Shown here: positions 20,753 through 29,484 of the stretch, one piece after another | How positions within the stretch are numbered: position 1 is the stretch's first letter | Layout of the letters: every line of letters begins with the position of its first letter | Assembly (NCBI RefSeq): GCF_024666615.1 | Contig: NZ_CP088297.1 | Coordinates: 372,001 to 436,000 of the forward strand | Origin: Aquabacterium sp. J223 | GTDB lineage: Bacteria; Pseudomonadota; Gammaproteobacteria; Burkholderiales; Burkholderiaceae_C | DNA: 64,000 nt | Direction of reading: 5' to 3' | The notes under the pieces: model-generated | Databases searched by the model: none | Seen by the model: only the letters and a program-made list of their open reading frames with translations | Told to the model about the DNA's origin: nothing | Program-made: the position numbers and the translations under genes

Positions 20753-21274
20753 ATGCCACGCACCGCCTTCGCCACCCTGGCCGCCTTGGTGGCCCGGCCC
20801 GCCCTCGTCGGCGTGCTGGGCCTGCTGTCGACCCTGCCGCTGCTGCCCGGCCCGGCGACCGCCGCCGACATCACCCCGCCGCCCGAACCGCGGGCGCCGC
20901 GCGACCCGCTGGCCGGCGCCCGCCAGCACATCGCGGCCAGGCAATGGCCGCAGGCGGTGCAGGCGCTGCGCCAGGTCAACGCGACGACCAACGCCGACTG
21001 GCACAACCTCATGGGCTACGCCGCGCGCCACCTCAGCCCGCCCGACCTGGACGCGGCGCAGCGCCACTACGACGAGGCGCTGCGCCTGTCACCGCGCCAC
21101 CGCGGCGCGCTGGAGTACGCCGGCGAACTGGCGCTGATGAAGGACGACCTGCCCACCGCCGAGCAGCGGCTGGCGACGCTGCAGCAGGCCTGCCCGAGCG
21201 GCTGCGAGGAACTGGACGACCTGAAGCGCGCGGTGCAGCGCTACCGCGACCAGCGGCCGGCGGCGGCGCGCTGA
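20753..21274 (+). CDS. Exported TPR-repeat protein
   Basis: A 173-residue protein with a signal peptide (hydrophobic to about residue 38, ending ATA|ADI). At least two tetratricopeptide-like repeats are visible (DAAQRHYDEALRLSPRHRGALEYAGELAL). TPR proteins of this size are periplasmic adaptors; no partner is evident here. The ATG is preceded by GAGGA nine bases upstream. It follows the UPF0149 gene by about 90 bases and converges on the phosphoesterase gene with a 10-base gap. Confidence 0.8.
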   Translation: MPRTAFATLAALVARPALVGVLGLLSTLPLLPGPATAADITPPPEPRAPRDPLAGARQHIAARQWPQAVQALRQVNATTNADWHNLMGYAARHLSPPDLDAAQRHYDEALRLSPRHRGALEYAGELALMKDDLPTAEQRLATLQQACPSGCEELDDLKRAVQRYRDQRPAAAR

Positions 21275-21284
21275 GCCGCCGCCG

Positions 21285-22055
21285 CTACACCTCGACCCGC
21301 TTGAAGGGCTCGTAGCCCTCGACCTCGCCCTTGTCCGCCAGGCCGCGCGCCTGACACACCACCCGCGTGCGCCGGCCGTCGGCATGGGCGACGGTGTAGT
21401 CGTGGCGGCAGTGCACATGGCCGTGCAGCCACAGGTCGACCCCCGGCATCAGGTCGTCGTCGGCGTTGCAGAAGCTGGCGGTGCCGTGCTGGGCGCCGTA
21501 GCGCGGGTCGGCGCTGCGCAGGCTGGGCGCGAAGTGGGTGACGGCGACGGTGGCGTCGGCCTCGGTGGGTTCGGCCAGCGCCCGGGCCAGCCAGGCCCGG
21601 CAGGCCAGCGCCTCGCCCCGCACCGCCTCGGCATCGAAGGTCCGGCCATGCAGCCGCGACCGCTGGACGCGGGCGAAGTACTCGCCGGCACGCATCGCCT
21701 TGGCCCGCCGGGCCTCGCCGAAGAGGTCGAAGTCGCACCAGCGCACCGTGCCGACGAAGCGGATGCGCCGGCCGTCGGCACCGGTCAGCACCACCGTCTC
21801 GCGTTCGAGCAGGCGCAGGCCCAGCGCGTCGCAGCGCCGGCGCAGCGCCGGCCAGGCGTCGTCGAGCTCGCGGTCGTCGAACTCGTGGTTGCCCGCGACG
21901 ACGACCACCGGCACCGGCCAGCCGGCGAAGCGCTCCAGCGCGGACCAGTCGGGGTGCAGGTCGCCGGCCAGCACCAGCAGCTCGGCGCCCGGCGCGGGCT
22001 GGGGGTCGAACACCTCCGTGTCGAGGTGCAGGTCGGACAGCACTTGCAGGCGCAT
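21285..22055 (-). CDS. Calcineurin-like metallophosphoesterase
   Basis: A 256-residue phosphoesterase with the metal-site series QVLSDLHLD (D-x-H), VLAGDLHPD (GD), VVAGNHEF (GNH-E) and, in the C-terminal half, WLHGHVHCRHD (GHxH). It is a cytoplasmic two-metal hydrolase of unknown substrate; short relatives act on phosphodiesters. The ATG at 22055 lies 18 bases downstream of the stop of the SEC-C/UPF0149 gene, so the two are probably one transcript. Confidence 0.9.
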   Translation of the reverse strand: MRLQVLSDLHLDTEVFDPQPAPGAELLVLAGDLHPDWSALERFAGWPVPVVVVAGNHEFDDRELDDAWPALRRRCDALGLRLLERETVVLTGADGRRIRFVGTVRWCDFDLFGEARRAKAMRAGEYFARVQRSRLHGRTFDAEAVRGEALACRAWLARALAEPTEADATVAVTHFAPSLRSADPRYGAQHGTASFCNADDDLMPGVDLWLHGHVHCRHDYTVAHADGRRTRVVCQARGLADKGEVEGYEPFKRVEV

Positions 22056-22073
22056 GGCGAGTGGCTCGCTGGG

Positions 22074-22775
<702 letters not shown>

Positions 22776-22795
22776 GGCGGGGATGGTGCAAAGAA

Positions 22796-22819
22796 GAAGC
22801 CGCCCCAAGGGGCGGCTTC
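22796..22819 (-). terminator. Rho-independent terminator of pckG
   Basis: GAAGCCGCCCC (22796-22806) pairs perfectly over 11 bp with GGGGCGGCTTC (22809-22819) across a two-base gap. Read leftward, it is followed by a T-rich tail (TTCTTTGC). It sits 20 bases past the pckG stop on the same strand. Confidence 0.8.
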
Positions 22820-22839
22820 GCGGCGGACGGACCGCCGGG

Positions 22840-24705
22840 TCAGGCGGCCAGCTGCTGCTCGATGCGCTGCTTGGTCTGCACCAGCGCGGTGGGCAGGTGG
22901 TAGGCCAGCTGGTCGAACAGCTCGCCGTGCAGCGCCATCTCCTGCTGCCAGGCGGCGCGGTCGATGCCGATCACCGAGGCGAACTGCTCGCGGCTGAAGT
23001 CGAGGCCGGTCCAGTTCAGGTCCTCGTAGCGCGGGCTGACGCCGAACACATGCGCCTCGCCCTGCGCGGTGCCGTCCACCCGCTCGAGGATCCACTTCAG
23101 CACGCGCATGTTCTCGCCGTAGCCGGGCCAGACGAACTTGCCGTCGGCGCCCTTGCGGAACCAGTTGACGCAGTAGATGTTGGGCAGCTTGGCGCCGGTG
23201 GCCTGCAGCTTGTCGCCCAGGTTCAGCCAGTGCTGGAAGTAGTCGCTCATGTTGTAGCCGGCGAACGGCAGCATGGCGAAGGGATCGCGGCGCACCACGC
23301 CCTGCTGGCCGAAGGCGGCGGCCGTGGTCTCCGAGCCCATGGTCGCGGCCATGTACACGCCCTCGACCCAGTTGCGCGCCTCGCTGACCAGCGGCACGGT
23401 GGTCGAGCGGCGGCCGCCGAAGATGAACGCGTCGATGACCACGCCCGCGGGGTTGTCCCACTCGGGGTCGAGCACCGGGTTGTTGGTGGCGGCGACGGTG
23501 AAGCGGGCGTTCGGGTGCGCGGCCTTGGCGCCGGTCTCGCGGGCGATCTGCGGCGTCCAGTCCTTGCCCTGCCAGTCGATGCAATGGGCCGGCGGGGTGT
23601 CGGTCATGCCCTCCCACCACACGTCGCCGTCGTCGGTCAGCGCGACGTTGGTGAAGATGACGTCGCGCTTCAGCGAGTCCATGCAGTTCGGGTTCGTCAG
23701 CCGGTTCGTGCCGGGGGCGACGCCGAAGTAGCCCGCCTCGGGGTTGATCGCGCGCAGCTGGCCCTGGGCGTCGGGCTTGATCCAGGCGATGTCGTCGCCG
23801 ATGGTGGTGACCTTCCAGCCCTCGAAGCCCTCGGGCGGGATCAGCATGGCGAAGTTGGTCTTGCCGCAGGCGCTGGGGAAGGCGGCGGCGACGTGCTTCT
23901 TGCGGCCCTGCGGGTCGGTGACGCCGAGGATCAGCATGTGCTCGGCCAGCCAGCCTTCCTCACGGCCCATGGTCGAGGCGATGCGCAGGGCGAAGCACTT
24001 CTTGCCCAGCAGCGCGTTGCCGCCATAGCCCGAGCCGTAGCTCCAGATCTCGCGGGTCTCGGGGTAGTGGACGATGTACTTGGTCTTGTTGCACGGCCAA
24101 GCCACGTCCTTCTGGCCGGGCTCCAGCGGGGCGCCGATGGTGTGCACGCAGGGCACGAACTCGCCGTCGTCGCCGAGCACGTCCAGCACGGCCTTGCCCA
24201 TGCGGGTCATCAGGCGCATGTTCACGGCCACGTACGGGCTGTCCGACAGCTCGACGCCGATGTGGGCGATGGGCGAGCCGATCGGGCCCATGCTGAAGGG
24301 CACCACGTACATCGTGCGGCCGCGCATGGCACCTCGGAACAGCGCGTTGTCCCCCGTCTGCAGCAGGGCGCGCATCTCGGCCGGCGGCATCCAGTTGTTG
24401 GTGGGACCGGCGTCTTCCTGGCGCGCGCTGCAGATGAAGGTGCGGTCCTCGACCCGGGCGACGTCGCTGGGGTCGGTGATGGCCAGGTAGCTGTTGGGCC
24501 GCAGCTCCGGGTTGAGCTTCTTGAAGGTGCCGGCATCGACCAGCTGCTGGCAGAGGCGGTCGTACTCGGCCTGCGAGCCGTCGCACCAGTAGACGTCGGC
24601 CGCCTCGGTGAGGGCGGCCACCTCGGCCACCCAGGCGATCAGACGGGCGTGGCGCACATGCGCCGGGACATTGAGGCGCAGGCCTTCCATGACGGGTCGG
24701 TTCAT
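22840..24705 (-). CDS. pckG: Phosphoenolpyruvate carboxykinase (GTP)
   Basis: A 621-residue GTP-type PEP carboxykinase, full length. Landmarks are [16 protein letters not shown] (the kinase-1a/P-loop with the hyper-reactive Cys), [29 protein letters not shown] (split here as DDIAWIK and GYFGVAPG) and [12 protein letters not shown]. It makes PEP from oxaloacetate and GTP, the first step of gluconeogenesis, in the cytosol. The ATG at 24705 has GGAG 11 bases upstream. A 14-bp hairpin with a T-rich tail lies in its leader and a symmetric operator-like site farther up. It ends in a strong terminator, so it is a single-gene unit. Confidence 0.97.
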   Translation of the reverse strand: MNRPVMEGLRLNVPAHVRHARLIAWVAEVAALTEAADVYWCDGSQAEYDRLCQQLVDAGTFKKLNPELRPNSYLAITDPSDVARVEDRTFICSARQEDAGPTNNWMPPAEMRALLQTGDNALFRGAMRGRTMYVVPFSMGPIGSPIAHIGVELSDSPYVAVNMRLMTRMGKAVLDVLGDDGEFVPCVHTIGAPLEPGQKDVAWPCNKTKYIVHYPETREIWSYGSGYGGNALLGKKCFALRIASTMGREEGWLAEHMLILGVTDPQGRKKHVAAAFPSACGKTNFAMLIPPEGFEGWKVTTIGDDIAWIKPDAQGQLRAINPEAGYFGVAPGTNRLTNPNCMDSLKRDVIFTNVALTDDGDVWWEGMTDTPPAHCIDWQGKDWTPQIARETGAKAAHPNARFTVAATNNPVLDPEWDNPAGVVIDAFIFGGRRSTTVPLVSEARNWVEGVYMAATMGSETTAAAFGQQGVVRRDPFAMLPFAGYNMSDYFQHWLNLGDKLQATGAKLPNIYCVNWFRKGADGKFVWPGYGENMRVLKWILERVDGTAQGEAHVFGVSPRYEDLNWTGLDFSREQFASVIGIDRAAWQQEMALHGELFDQLAYHLPTALVQTKQRIEQQLAA

Positions 24706-24735
24706 CACGACAACTCCAAGGATGAAAGAAGTGGG

Positions 24736-24773
24736 ATCGGGCCAGTCCTCCGAGAGGGAAGGACTGGCCCGAT
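24736..24773 (-). promoter_or_regulatory. pckG leader hairpin, possible attenuator
   Basis: ATCGGGCCAGTCCT (24736-24749) and AGGACTGGCCCGAT (24760-24773) form a perfect 14-bp inverted repeat with a 10-base loop. On the pckG coding strand it is followed by CCCACTTCTTTC, a moderately T-rich tail, and lies 31 bases before the ATG. It looks like an intrinsic terminator placed inside the leader, so either an attenuator or the terminator of a transcript arriving from the oxidoreductase gene upstream. Confidence 0.55.
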
Positions 24774-24845
24774 GCCACCGGTCGCGGGTCGGCGGGAGCG
24801 CCGGCCAGGCCGCAGGCACTTCTCGCGCCCAGTCGGCCCCCACAC

Positions 24846-24861
24846 CACTGTCATGTCAGTG
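24846..24861. promoter_or_regulatory. Symmetric operator-like site upstream of pckG
   Basis: CACTGTCATGTCAGTG is symmetric at 14 of 16 positions (CACTG..CAGTG arms around CATG). It lies about 140 bases upstream of the pckG start in the A/T-richest part of the spacer. It has the size and symmetry of a dimeric repressor or activator site; the factor is unknown. Confidence 0.35.
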
Positions 24862-24970
24862 TAAAGAGGGGTCCCGACCGGGCTATGCAAATCCGGAATG
24901 GGGGAATGCATGACACCCGAACCGCCCCCCACCTGCCTGCAGGGGGTGGGACGGCGGCCCGTGACAACCG

Positions 24971-25984
24971 TCACGCCCGGACGGCGCCGGCCTCCCAGGC
25001 CGGGTAGTCGGTGTAGCCGGCGGCGCCGCCGCCGTACATCGTCCTGCGCTCGGGCGTGGCCAGCGGCAGGTCCTCCTTCAGCCGCCGCACGAGGTCGGGG
25101 TTGGCGATGAACGGCCGGCCGAAGGCCACCAGGTCGGCCGCCCCGCTGTCCACCGCCTGCAGGGCCATGGCCCGGTCGTAGCCGTTGTTGACGATCCAGG
25201 CGCCGGCGAAGCGGCGCTTGAGCGCGGCGTAGTCGAAGGGCGCGACGTCGCGCGGGCCGCCGGTCGAGCCCTCGACGACGTGCACGAACGCCAGCTTCAG
25301 CGGCGCCAGGCGCACGCCGGTGCGGGCGCCGCCGATCTCGCCGGCCACCGCCCGCATCACCTCGTGCAGCAGCCGGGTGCGGTTGTTGATGGAACCACCG
25401 TAGTCGTCGTCGCGGTCGTTGATGCTGTCGCGCAGGAACTGCTCGATCAGGTAGCCGTTGGCGGCATGCACCTCGACGAAGTCGAAGCCGGCGTCCGTCG
25501 CCCGCCGCGCGGCACGGGCGTAGTCCTCGACGATGCCGGCGATCTCCTCGCGTCGCAGCGCGCGCGGGGCGGAGACGTCCTCGAAGCCGTTGCGGGTGAA
25601 GGTCTTGGCCTGCGCCGCCCGGGCGGTGGACGACACCGGCACCTCGCCCTCGGGCAGCAGCGAGACGTGCGAGATGCGGCCGACATGCCACAGCTGCACC
25701 GCGATGCGCCCGCCGGCGGCGTGCACCGCGTCGGTGATCCGGCGCCAGGCCGCGACCTGGTCGTCGCGGTGCAGGCCCGGGGTGTCGAGGTAACCGTGGC
25801 CGAGCGGCGAGATCGGCGTCGCCTCGGTGACGATGAGGCCGGCGCTCGCACGCTGGCGGTAGTAGGTGACGGCGAGGTCGGACGGCACCTGGTTCGGCGC
25901 GCGGTTGCGGGTCAGCGGTGCCATGACGATGCGGTTGGACAGCGGCACGTCGCCGACGGTGACGGGTTCGAACAGACGGGACAT
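24971..25984 (-). CDS. Old Yellow Enzyme-family NADH:flavin oxidoreductase, apparently lacking an internal segment
   Basis: A 337-residue FMN alkene reductase of the NemA/XenB type. The N-terminal half is normal: NRIVMAPLTRNRA, LQLWHVGRISH and FVEVHAANGYLIEQFLRD with SINNRTRLL. The C-terminus ends AAGYTDYPAW as usual. In the middle, TGVRLAP runs directly into LKLAFVHVVEGSTGG. Relatives carry roughly 30 residues here (the rest of the strand plus a D/P-rich loop and helix before this Phe-x-His strand). The protein is correspondingly short, so the barrel may be damaged. The frame is intact. The ATG at 25984 was chosen for the MSRLFEP start; 25993 is possible. Confidence 0.85.
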   Translation of the reverse strand: MSRLFEPVTVGDVPLSNRIVMAPLTRNRAPNQVPSDLAVTYYRQRASAGLIVTEATPISPLGHGYLDTPGLHRDDQVAAWRRITDAVHAAGGRIAVQLWHVGRISHVSLLPEGEVPVSSTARAAQAKTFTRNGFEDVSAPRALRREEIAGIVEDYARAARRATDAGFDFVEVHAANGYLIEQFLRDSINDRDDDYGGSINNRTRLLHEVMRAVAGEIGGARTGVRLAPLKLAFVHVVEGSTGGPRDVAPFDYAALKRRFAGAWIVNNGYDRAMALQAVDSGAADLVAFGRPFIANPDLVRRLKEDLPLATPERRTMYGGGAAGYTDYPAWEAGAVRA

Positions 25985-26096
25985 CGGTGGCATGTGGTGA
26001 GCGGGATCCACCGAGCGTAGCCAGCAGCGGGAAGGCTTGCCCGCCCCCGGACATGCCGTTTCGGGGTAGGCGTTCGACGCCGCTACAGTGCCCCGC

Positions 26097-26951
26097 ATGC
26101 TCGCCTACCGCCATGCCTTCCACGCCGGCAACCACGCCGACGTGCTCAAGCACCTGGTGCTCGTCCAGGTGCTCAAGCACATGGCGGCCAAGGACAAGCC
26201 CTTCACCTACGTCGACACCCACGCCGGCGCCGGCGGTTATGCGCTGGACAGCCGCTACGCCAGGCAGCACGAAGAGGCGGCCGACGGCATCGCCGCGCTG
26301 TACGACGCCACCGACGCGCCGGCCGCGGTGGCCGAGTACCTGGCCGAGGTGCGCGCCTTCAACGGCGGCGGCCCGCTCGAGCAGTACCCCGGCTCGCCCG
26401 GCTTCGCCGCCCAGCGGCTGCGCGCCGACGACCGCATGCGGCTGTACGAGCTGCACCCCACCGACTGCCGCATCCTGGAGAGCTACCTGGCCAGCCGGCC
26501 GCAGACGCAGGTGATGCAGAGCGACGGCTTCGCCGCGCTGAAGGCGGAGCTGCCGCCGCCCTCGCGCCGCGGGCTGGTGCTGATCGACCCGCCGTACGAA
26601 CTGAAGGCCGACTACGACCGCACCCTGGCCGCCGTGCGCGAGGCGCTGCAGCGCTTTGCGCAGGGGGTGCTGCTCATCTGGGTGCCGCAGTTGCGCACGG
26701 TGCAGAGCGAACGGCTGCCGCAGCGGCTGCTGGCCAGCGTCGACCAGTCGGCCGCCCGCGGGTGGCTGCACGCCCGCTTGACGGTCAGCCAGGGCGGCGA
26801 GCGCGGCTTCGGCCTCATCGGCAGCCACCTGGTGGTGGTCAATCCGCCGTTCGGCCTCGAGCCGGCGCTGCGCGAGGCGCTGCCCTGGCTGGTCGAGCGG
26901 CTGGGCCGGTTCGAGGGCGCGGGCCACCTGCTGGAGCAGCGGCTGCCCTGA
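26097..26951 (+). CDS. rlmJ: 23S rRNA (adenine-2030-N6)-methyltransferase RlmJ
   Basis: A 284-residue methyltransferase of the RlmJ/YhiR family. It opens with LAYRHAFHAGNHADVLKH, the family hallmark. The SAM site is YVDTHAGAGGYAL, and the catalytic motif LVLIDPPYELK (DPPY, N6-adenine type) is near residue 165. It methylates A2030 of 23S rRNA. The ATG at 26097 gives the canonical N-terminus; a GTG three codons earlier is in frame. TACAGT ten bases upstream could be a -10 box, implying a very short leader. Confidence 0.95.
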   Translation: MLAYRHAFHAGNHADVLKHLVLVQVLKHMAAKDKPFTYVDTHAGAGGYALDSRYARQHEEAADGIAALYDATDAPAAVAEYLAEVRAFNGGGPLEQYPGSPGFAAQRLRADDRMRLYELHPTDCRILESYLASRPQTQVMQSDGFAALKAELPPPSRRGLVLIDPPYELKADYDRTLAAVREALQRFAQGVLLIWVPQLRTVQSERLPQRLLASVDQSAARGWLHARLTVSQGGERGFGLIGSHLVVVNPPFGLEPALREALPWLVERLGRFEGAGHLLEQRLP

Positions 26952-27049
26952 GTCCGGCCGGCGGTGGACCACCCGATCCCGGGGCCACACCGGAGGGAGG
27001 TCAGGCGCCGCAGGGATACTCGCGCCGCCCGCCTTTCGCCCGCTTCCCG

Positions 27050-27718
27050 ATGAACCTCAGCCCCGCCGCCTGGCGCCGCATCGTCCCCTTCGCCGTCTTC
27101 ATGCTGCTGCTGGCCGTGCGCGGCGCGCTGCCGGCCGACGGGGCGCTCGACCCGCGCTGGCTGTACACGCTGACGGTGGTCGTGGTCGGTGCCCTGCTGC
27201 TGTGGTGGTGGCGCGACTACGGGGAACTCAGCCGCGCCAACGCACCCACCGTCGGCGAGGGGCTGCTGTCGGTGGTCGTCGGCCTCGTCGTCTTCGCGCT
27301 GTGGATCACGCTGGACGCGCCGTGGATGCGGCTGGGCGAGGCCAGCGCCAGCTTCGACGGCCGCGGGCCCGACGGCCGGCCGGACTGGTCGCTCATCGTG
27401 CCGCGCTGGATCGGCGCGGCCCTGCTGGTGCCGGTGATGGAGGAGCTGTTCTGGCGCTCCTTCCTGATGCGGTGGATCGCCAAGCCGCAGTTCGAGGCGG
27501 TGCCGCCGGCCCAGGTGGGGGTCAAGGCCATCGTGCTGTCGACCTTCGTCTTCATGCTGGCGCACACGCTGTGGCTGGCCGCCATCGTCGCCGGGCTGGC
27601 GTACGCGCTGCTCTACGTGCGCACCGGCAAGCTGTGGACGGCGGTGATCGCCCACGCGGTGACCAACGGCGTGCTCGGCGCCTGGGTGGTCGCCACCAAC
27701 CGGTGGGAGTTCTGGTGA
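27050..27718 (+). CDS. CPBP/CAAX-type intramembrane protease
   Basis: A 222-residue membrane protein with about six hydrophobic segments and the CPBP (Abi/CAAX protease) signature: VMEELFWRSFLMRW (EExxxR) near residue 127, then an FxxxH helix (VFMLAHTLWL) and an HAVTN motif at the end. It probably cleaves or processes proteins within the inner membrane. The overall arrangement resembles the CAAX-protease-related proteins often linked to exosortase/PEP-CTERM systems, but no exosortase gene is in the window. It follows rlmJ by about 100 bases and converges on a membrane-protein gene 8 bases away. Confidence 0.85.
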   Translation: MNLSPAAWRRIVPFAVFMLLLAVRGALPADGALDPRWLYTLTVVVVGALLLWWWRDYGELSRANAPTVGEGLLSVVVGLVVFALWITLDAPWMRLGEASASFDGRGPDGRPDWSLIVPRWIGAALLVPVMEELFWRSFLMRWIAKPQFEAVPPAQVGVKAIVLSTFVFMLAHTLWLAAIVAGLAYALLYVRTGKLWTAVIAHAVTNGVLGAWVVATNRWEFW

Positions 27719-27726
27719 GGGTCGGC

Positions 27727-28683
27727 TCAGCCGGCTGACCGCTCCCCGGGCGGCAGGTCCTCGCGGCCGCGGGGACCGTGAGCGTCCTGCAGCGCCAGGA
27801 AGACGGCGCAGTGCCCGCGCAGGTAGACCAGCCCGGGCAGCGCCAGCGCCAGCGCGAACACCAGCCCGCCGCCGACCAGCGCCGCCGCCGCCCGCGGGTC
27901 CTGAACGATGGGCTGGCGCGCGGCGCCGAGGCTGCGCAGCCCGTAACCGTAGAGGCCGGCGATCCACTGGTCCATCGGCAGGTCGGGGCCCACCAGTTCG
28001 GACAGCAGCAGCACCGCCCGTGCACCGCTGGCGACGACGAAGGTGACCAGCGCCCCCACCAGCGCCGTCAGGCCGGCGACGGCGAGCACCAGCAGCACCG
28101 CCTCCACCAGGCGGCTGCGCAGCAGGTGAAGCAGGAAGCGCAGCATCCCGCCCAGGGGCTCGCCGCTCCAGGCGGCGGGGGCGGCGAGCGGGCCGACCAC
28201 CAGCGCCAGCACCAGCAGGCCCCCGCCCAGCAGCAGCACCGCCAGCGGCACCGCCAGGCCGAACACCGCCGGTCCGACGCCCGGCAGCCGGCCGCCGGCC
28301 AGCAGCGCCGCCGCCGCGCCGAACAGCAGCGCCGCGGCGACGACCAGCACCGCCAGCAGTGCCAGCAGCCGCAGCGCCGGGCGCAGGGCGTCGCGCACCG
28401 CGTCGCCGATGCTGCGGCAGGGCTGGCCCCGCGCCTGGTCCATCAGCACCAGGCCCGCCGCGTTGGCGCCGTAGAACGCGACCGCCAGCCCGAGCGCCAG
28501 CTGCCACCAGGGCGCCGAGCCGGCCGGGTCGCTGGCCGCCGAGGACCTCGCCATCGCGAGAAACAGCCCGCCACCGGAAAATCCCGCCAGCAAAAGGTAC
28601 AGCGCACCGCCATTGCGCAAGGCATCGACGCTGCCGAGGACGCGGTCAAGGGCCTCGACGGGTCGGACGGAGCGCGCTTTCAT
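27727..28683 (-). CDS. Multi-pass membrane protein, unknown
   Basis: A 318-residue inner-membrane protein. It has six or seven strongly hydrophobic, Leu/Ala/Gly-rich segments, the longest around residues 105-180, and a hydrophilic C-terminal tail (DAHGPRGREDLPPGE). I recognise no domain or catalytic motif. The N-terminus is basic, as expected for a cytoplasmic first loop. It converges on the protease gene and is divergent from the RRM gene across 190 bases. Confidence 0.75.
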   Translation of the reverse strand: MKARSVRPVEALDRVLGSVDALRNGGALYLLLAGFSGGGLFLAMARSSAASDPAGSAPWWQLALGLAVAFYGANAAGLVLMDQARGQPCRSIGDAVRDALRPALRLLALLAVLVVAAALLFGAAAALLAGGRLPGVGPAVFGLAVPLAVLLLGGGLLVLALVVGPLAAPAAWSGEPLGGMLRFLLHLLRSRLVEAVLLVLAVAGLTALVGALVTFVVASGARAVLLLSELVGPDLPMDQWIAGLYGYGLRSLGAARQPIVQDPRAAAALVGGGLVFALALALPGLVYLRGHCAVFLALQDAHGPRGREDLPPGERSAG

Positions 28684-28752
28684 GGGCCGGGATGGTAGGG
28701 ATGTTCCTGGGCAGGGCTTATCGCCTCATGGCAACACCCTGGGCTCAGCCTC

Positions 28753-28783
28753 TTGCCGGCGGCTCCGCGATTGCCTAGATAAT
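28753..28783 (+). promoter_or_regulatory. Candidate sigma-70 promoter of the RRM gene
   Basis: TTGCCG (28753-28758) is followed after 17 bases by TAGATAAT (28776-28783). Transcription from here would give a leader of about 85 bases before the ATG at 28875, in the most A/T-rich non-coding DNA of this part. Long leaders of this kind are typical of cold-induced genes. Confidence 0.45.
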
Positions 28784-28874
28784 CACAAATCTGTGTCTGG
28801 ACGCGGCGCCTTGGCTGGCTTGGTCGATGGGTTGAAGCTCCATATGCATTTGTGAAACTGAAAGGGCTTCCCCC

Positions 28875-29417
28875 ATGGGAAACAAGTTATACGTCGGCAA
28901 TCTGGCCTACAGCGTCCGGGATGAAACGCTTCAGGAAGCGTTTGCGCAATTTGGGGCGGTGAGCTCCGCCAAGGTGATGATGGACCGCGAAACCGGCCGC
29001 TCCAAGGGCTTCGGCTTCGTGGAGATGGGCACGGACGCGGAGGCGCAGGCCGCCATCAACGGCATGAACGGCCAGCCCCTGCAGGGCCGCGCGGTGGTCG
29101 TGAACGAGGCCCGTCCTCGTGAAGAGCGCCCGGGCGGCTTCGGTGGCGGCGGCGGTGGCCGTGGCGGCTACGGCGGCGGCGGTGGTGGCTACGGTGGCGG
29201 CGGCGGTGGCGGCGGCTACGGTGGTGGTGGCGGTGGCCGCGGTGGCTATGGCGGCGGCGGCAGCGAAGGCGGCGGCGGCGGTTATGGCGGCGGCGGTGGC
29301 CGCGGCGGCTATGGCGGCGGCGGTGGCCGCAGCCCCTACGGCAGTGGTGGCGGCCGGGGTGGCAACGGCGGCAGCAGCGGCGGTGGCTATGGCGGCGGTG
29401 GCCGCGGCGGCTACTGA
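28875..29417 (+). CDS. Glycine-rich RNA-binding protein with one RRM
   Basis: A 180-residue protein. Residues 1-80 are a single RNA recognition motif with RNP2 KLYVGNLAY and RNP1 KGFGFVEM. From about residue 88 to the end it is almost only Gly with Arg, Tyr and Ser, in GGGGYGGGG and GGRGGYGG repeats. Bacterial RRM proteins of this layout (Rbp type) bind single-stranded RNA and are often induced by cold. A long A/T-rich leader precedes it and a perfect UUCG-loop terminator follows, so it is a single-gene transcript. Confidence 0.95.
   Translation: MGNKLYVGNLAYSVRDETLQEAFAQFGAVSSAKVMMDRETGRSKGFGFVEMGTDAEAQAAINGMNGQPLQGRAVVVNEARPREERPGGFGGGGGGRGGYGGGGGGYGGGGGGGGYGGGGGGRGGYGGGGSEGGGGGYGGGGGRGGYGGGGGRSPYGSGGGRGGNGGSSGGGYGGGGRGGY
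29138..29414 (+). repeat. GGC/GGT codon repeat encoding the Gly-rich tail
   Basis: The 3' half of the RRM gene is a low-complexity run of GGC, GGT, TAC/TAT and CGC codons in imperfect 9-30 base units. It is coding, but prone to slippage and length change. Confidence 0.7.
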
Positions 29418-29457
29418 CCCAGGCCCAGTGCCCGGTGCCTCACCGGGTCGCCTTACG

Positions 29458-29484
29458 AAAACGGGTGCTTCGGCACCCGTTTTT
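29458..29484. terminator. Bidirectional Rho-independent terminator
   Basis: AAAACGGGTGC (29458-29468), TTCG tetraloop (29469-29472) and GCACCCGTTTT (29473-29483), followed by T. The 11-bp stem with A/T ends works in both directions: rightward for the RRM gene, leftward for the SDR gene, whose stop codon overlaps the T run. Confidence 0.9.

Noticed and set aside
29138-29414. Possible CRISPR or satellite array
   Set aside because: The repetition is Gly-codon low complexity inside the RRM reading frame, with no spacer structure.
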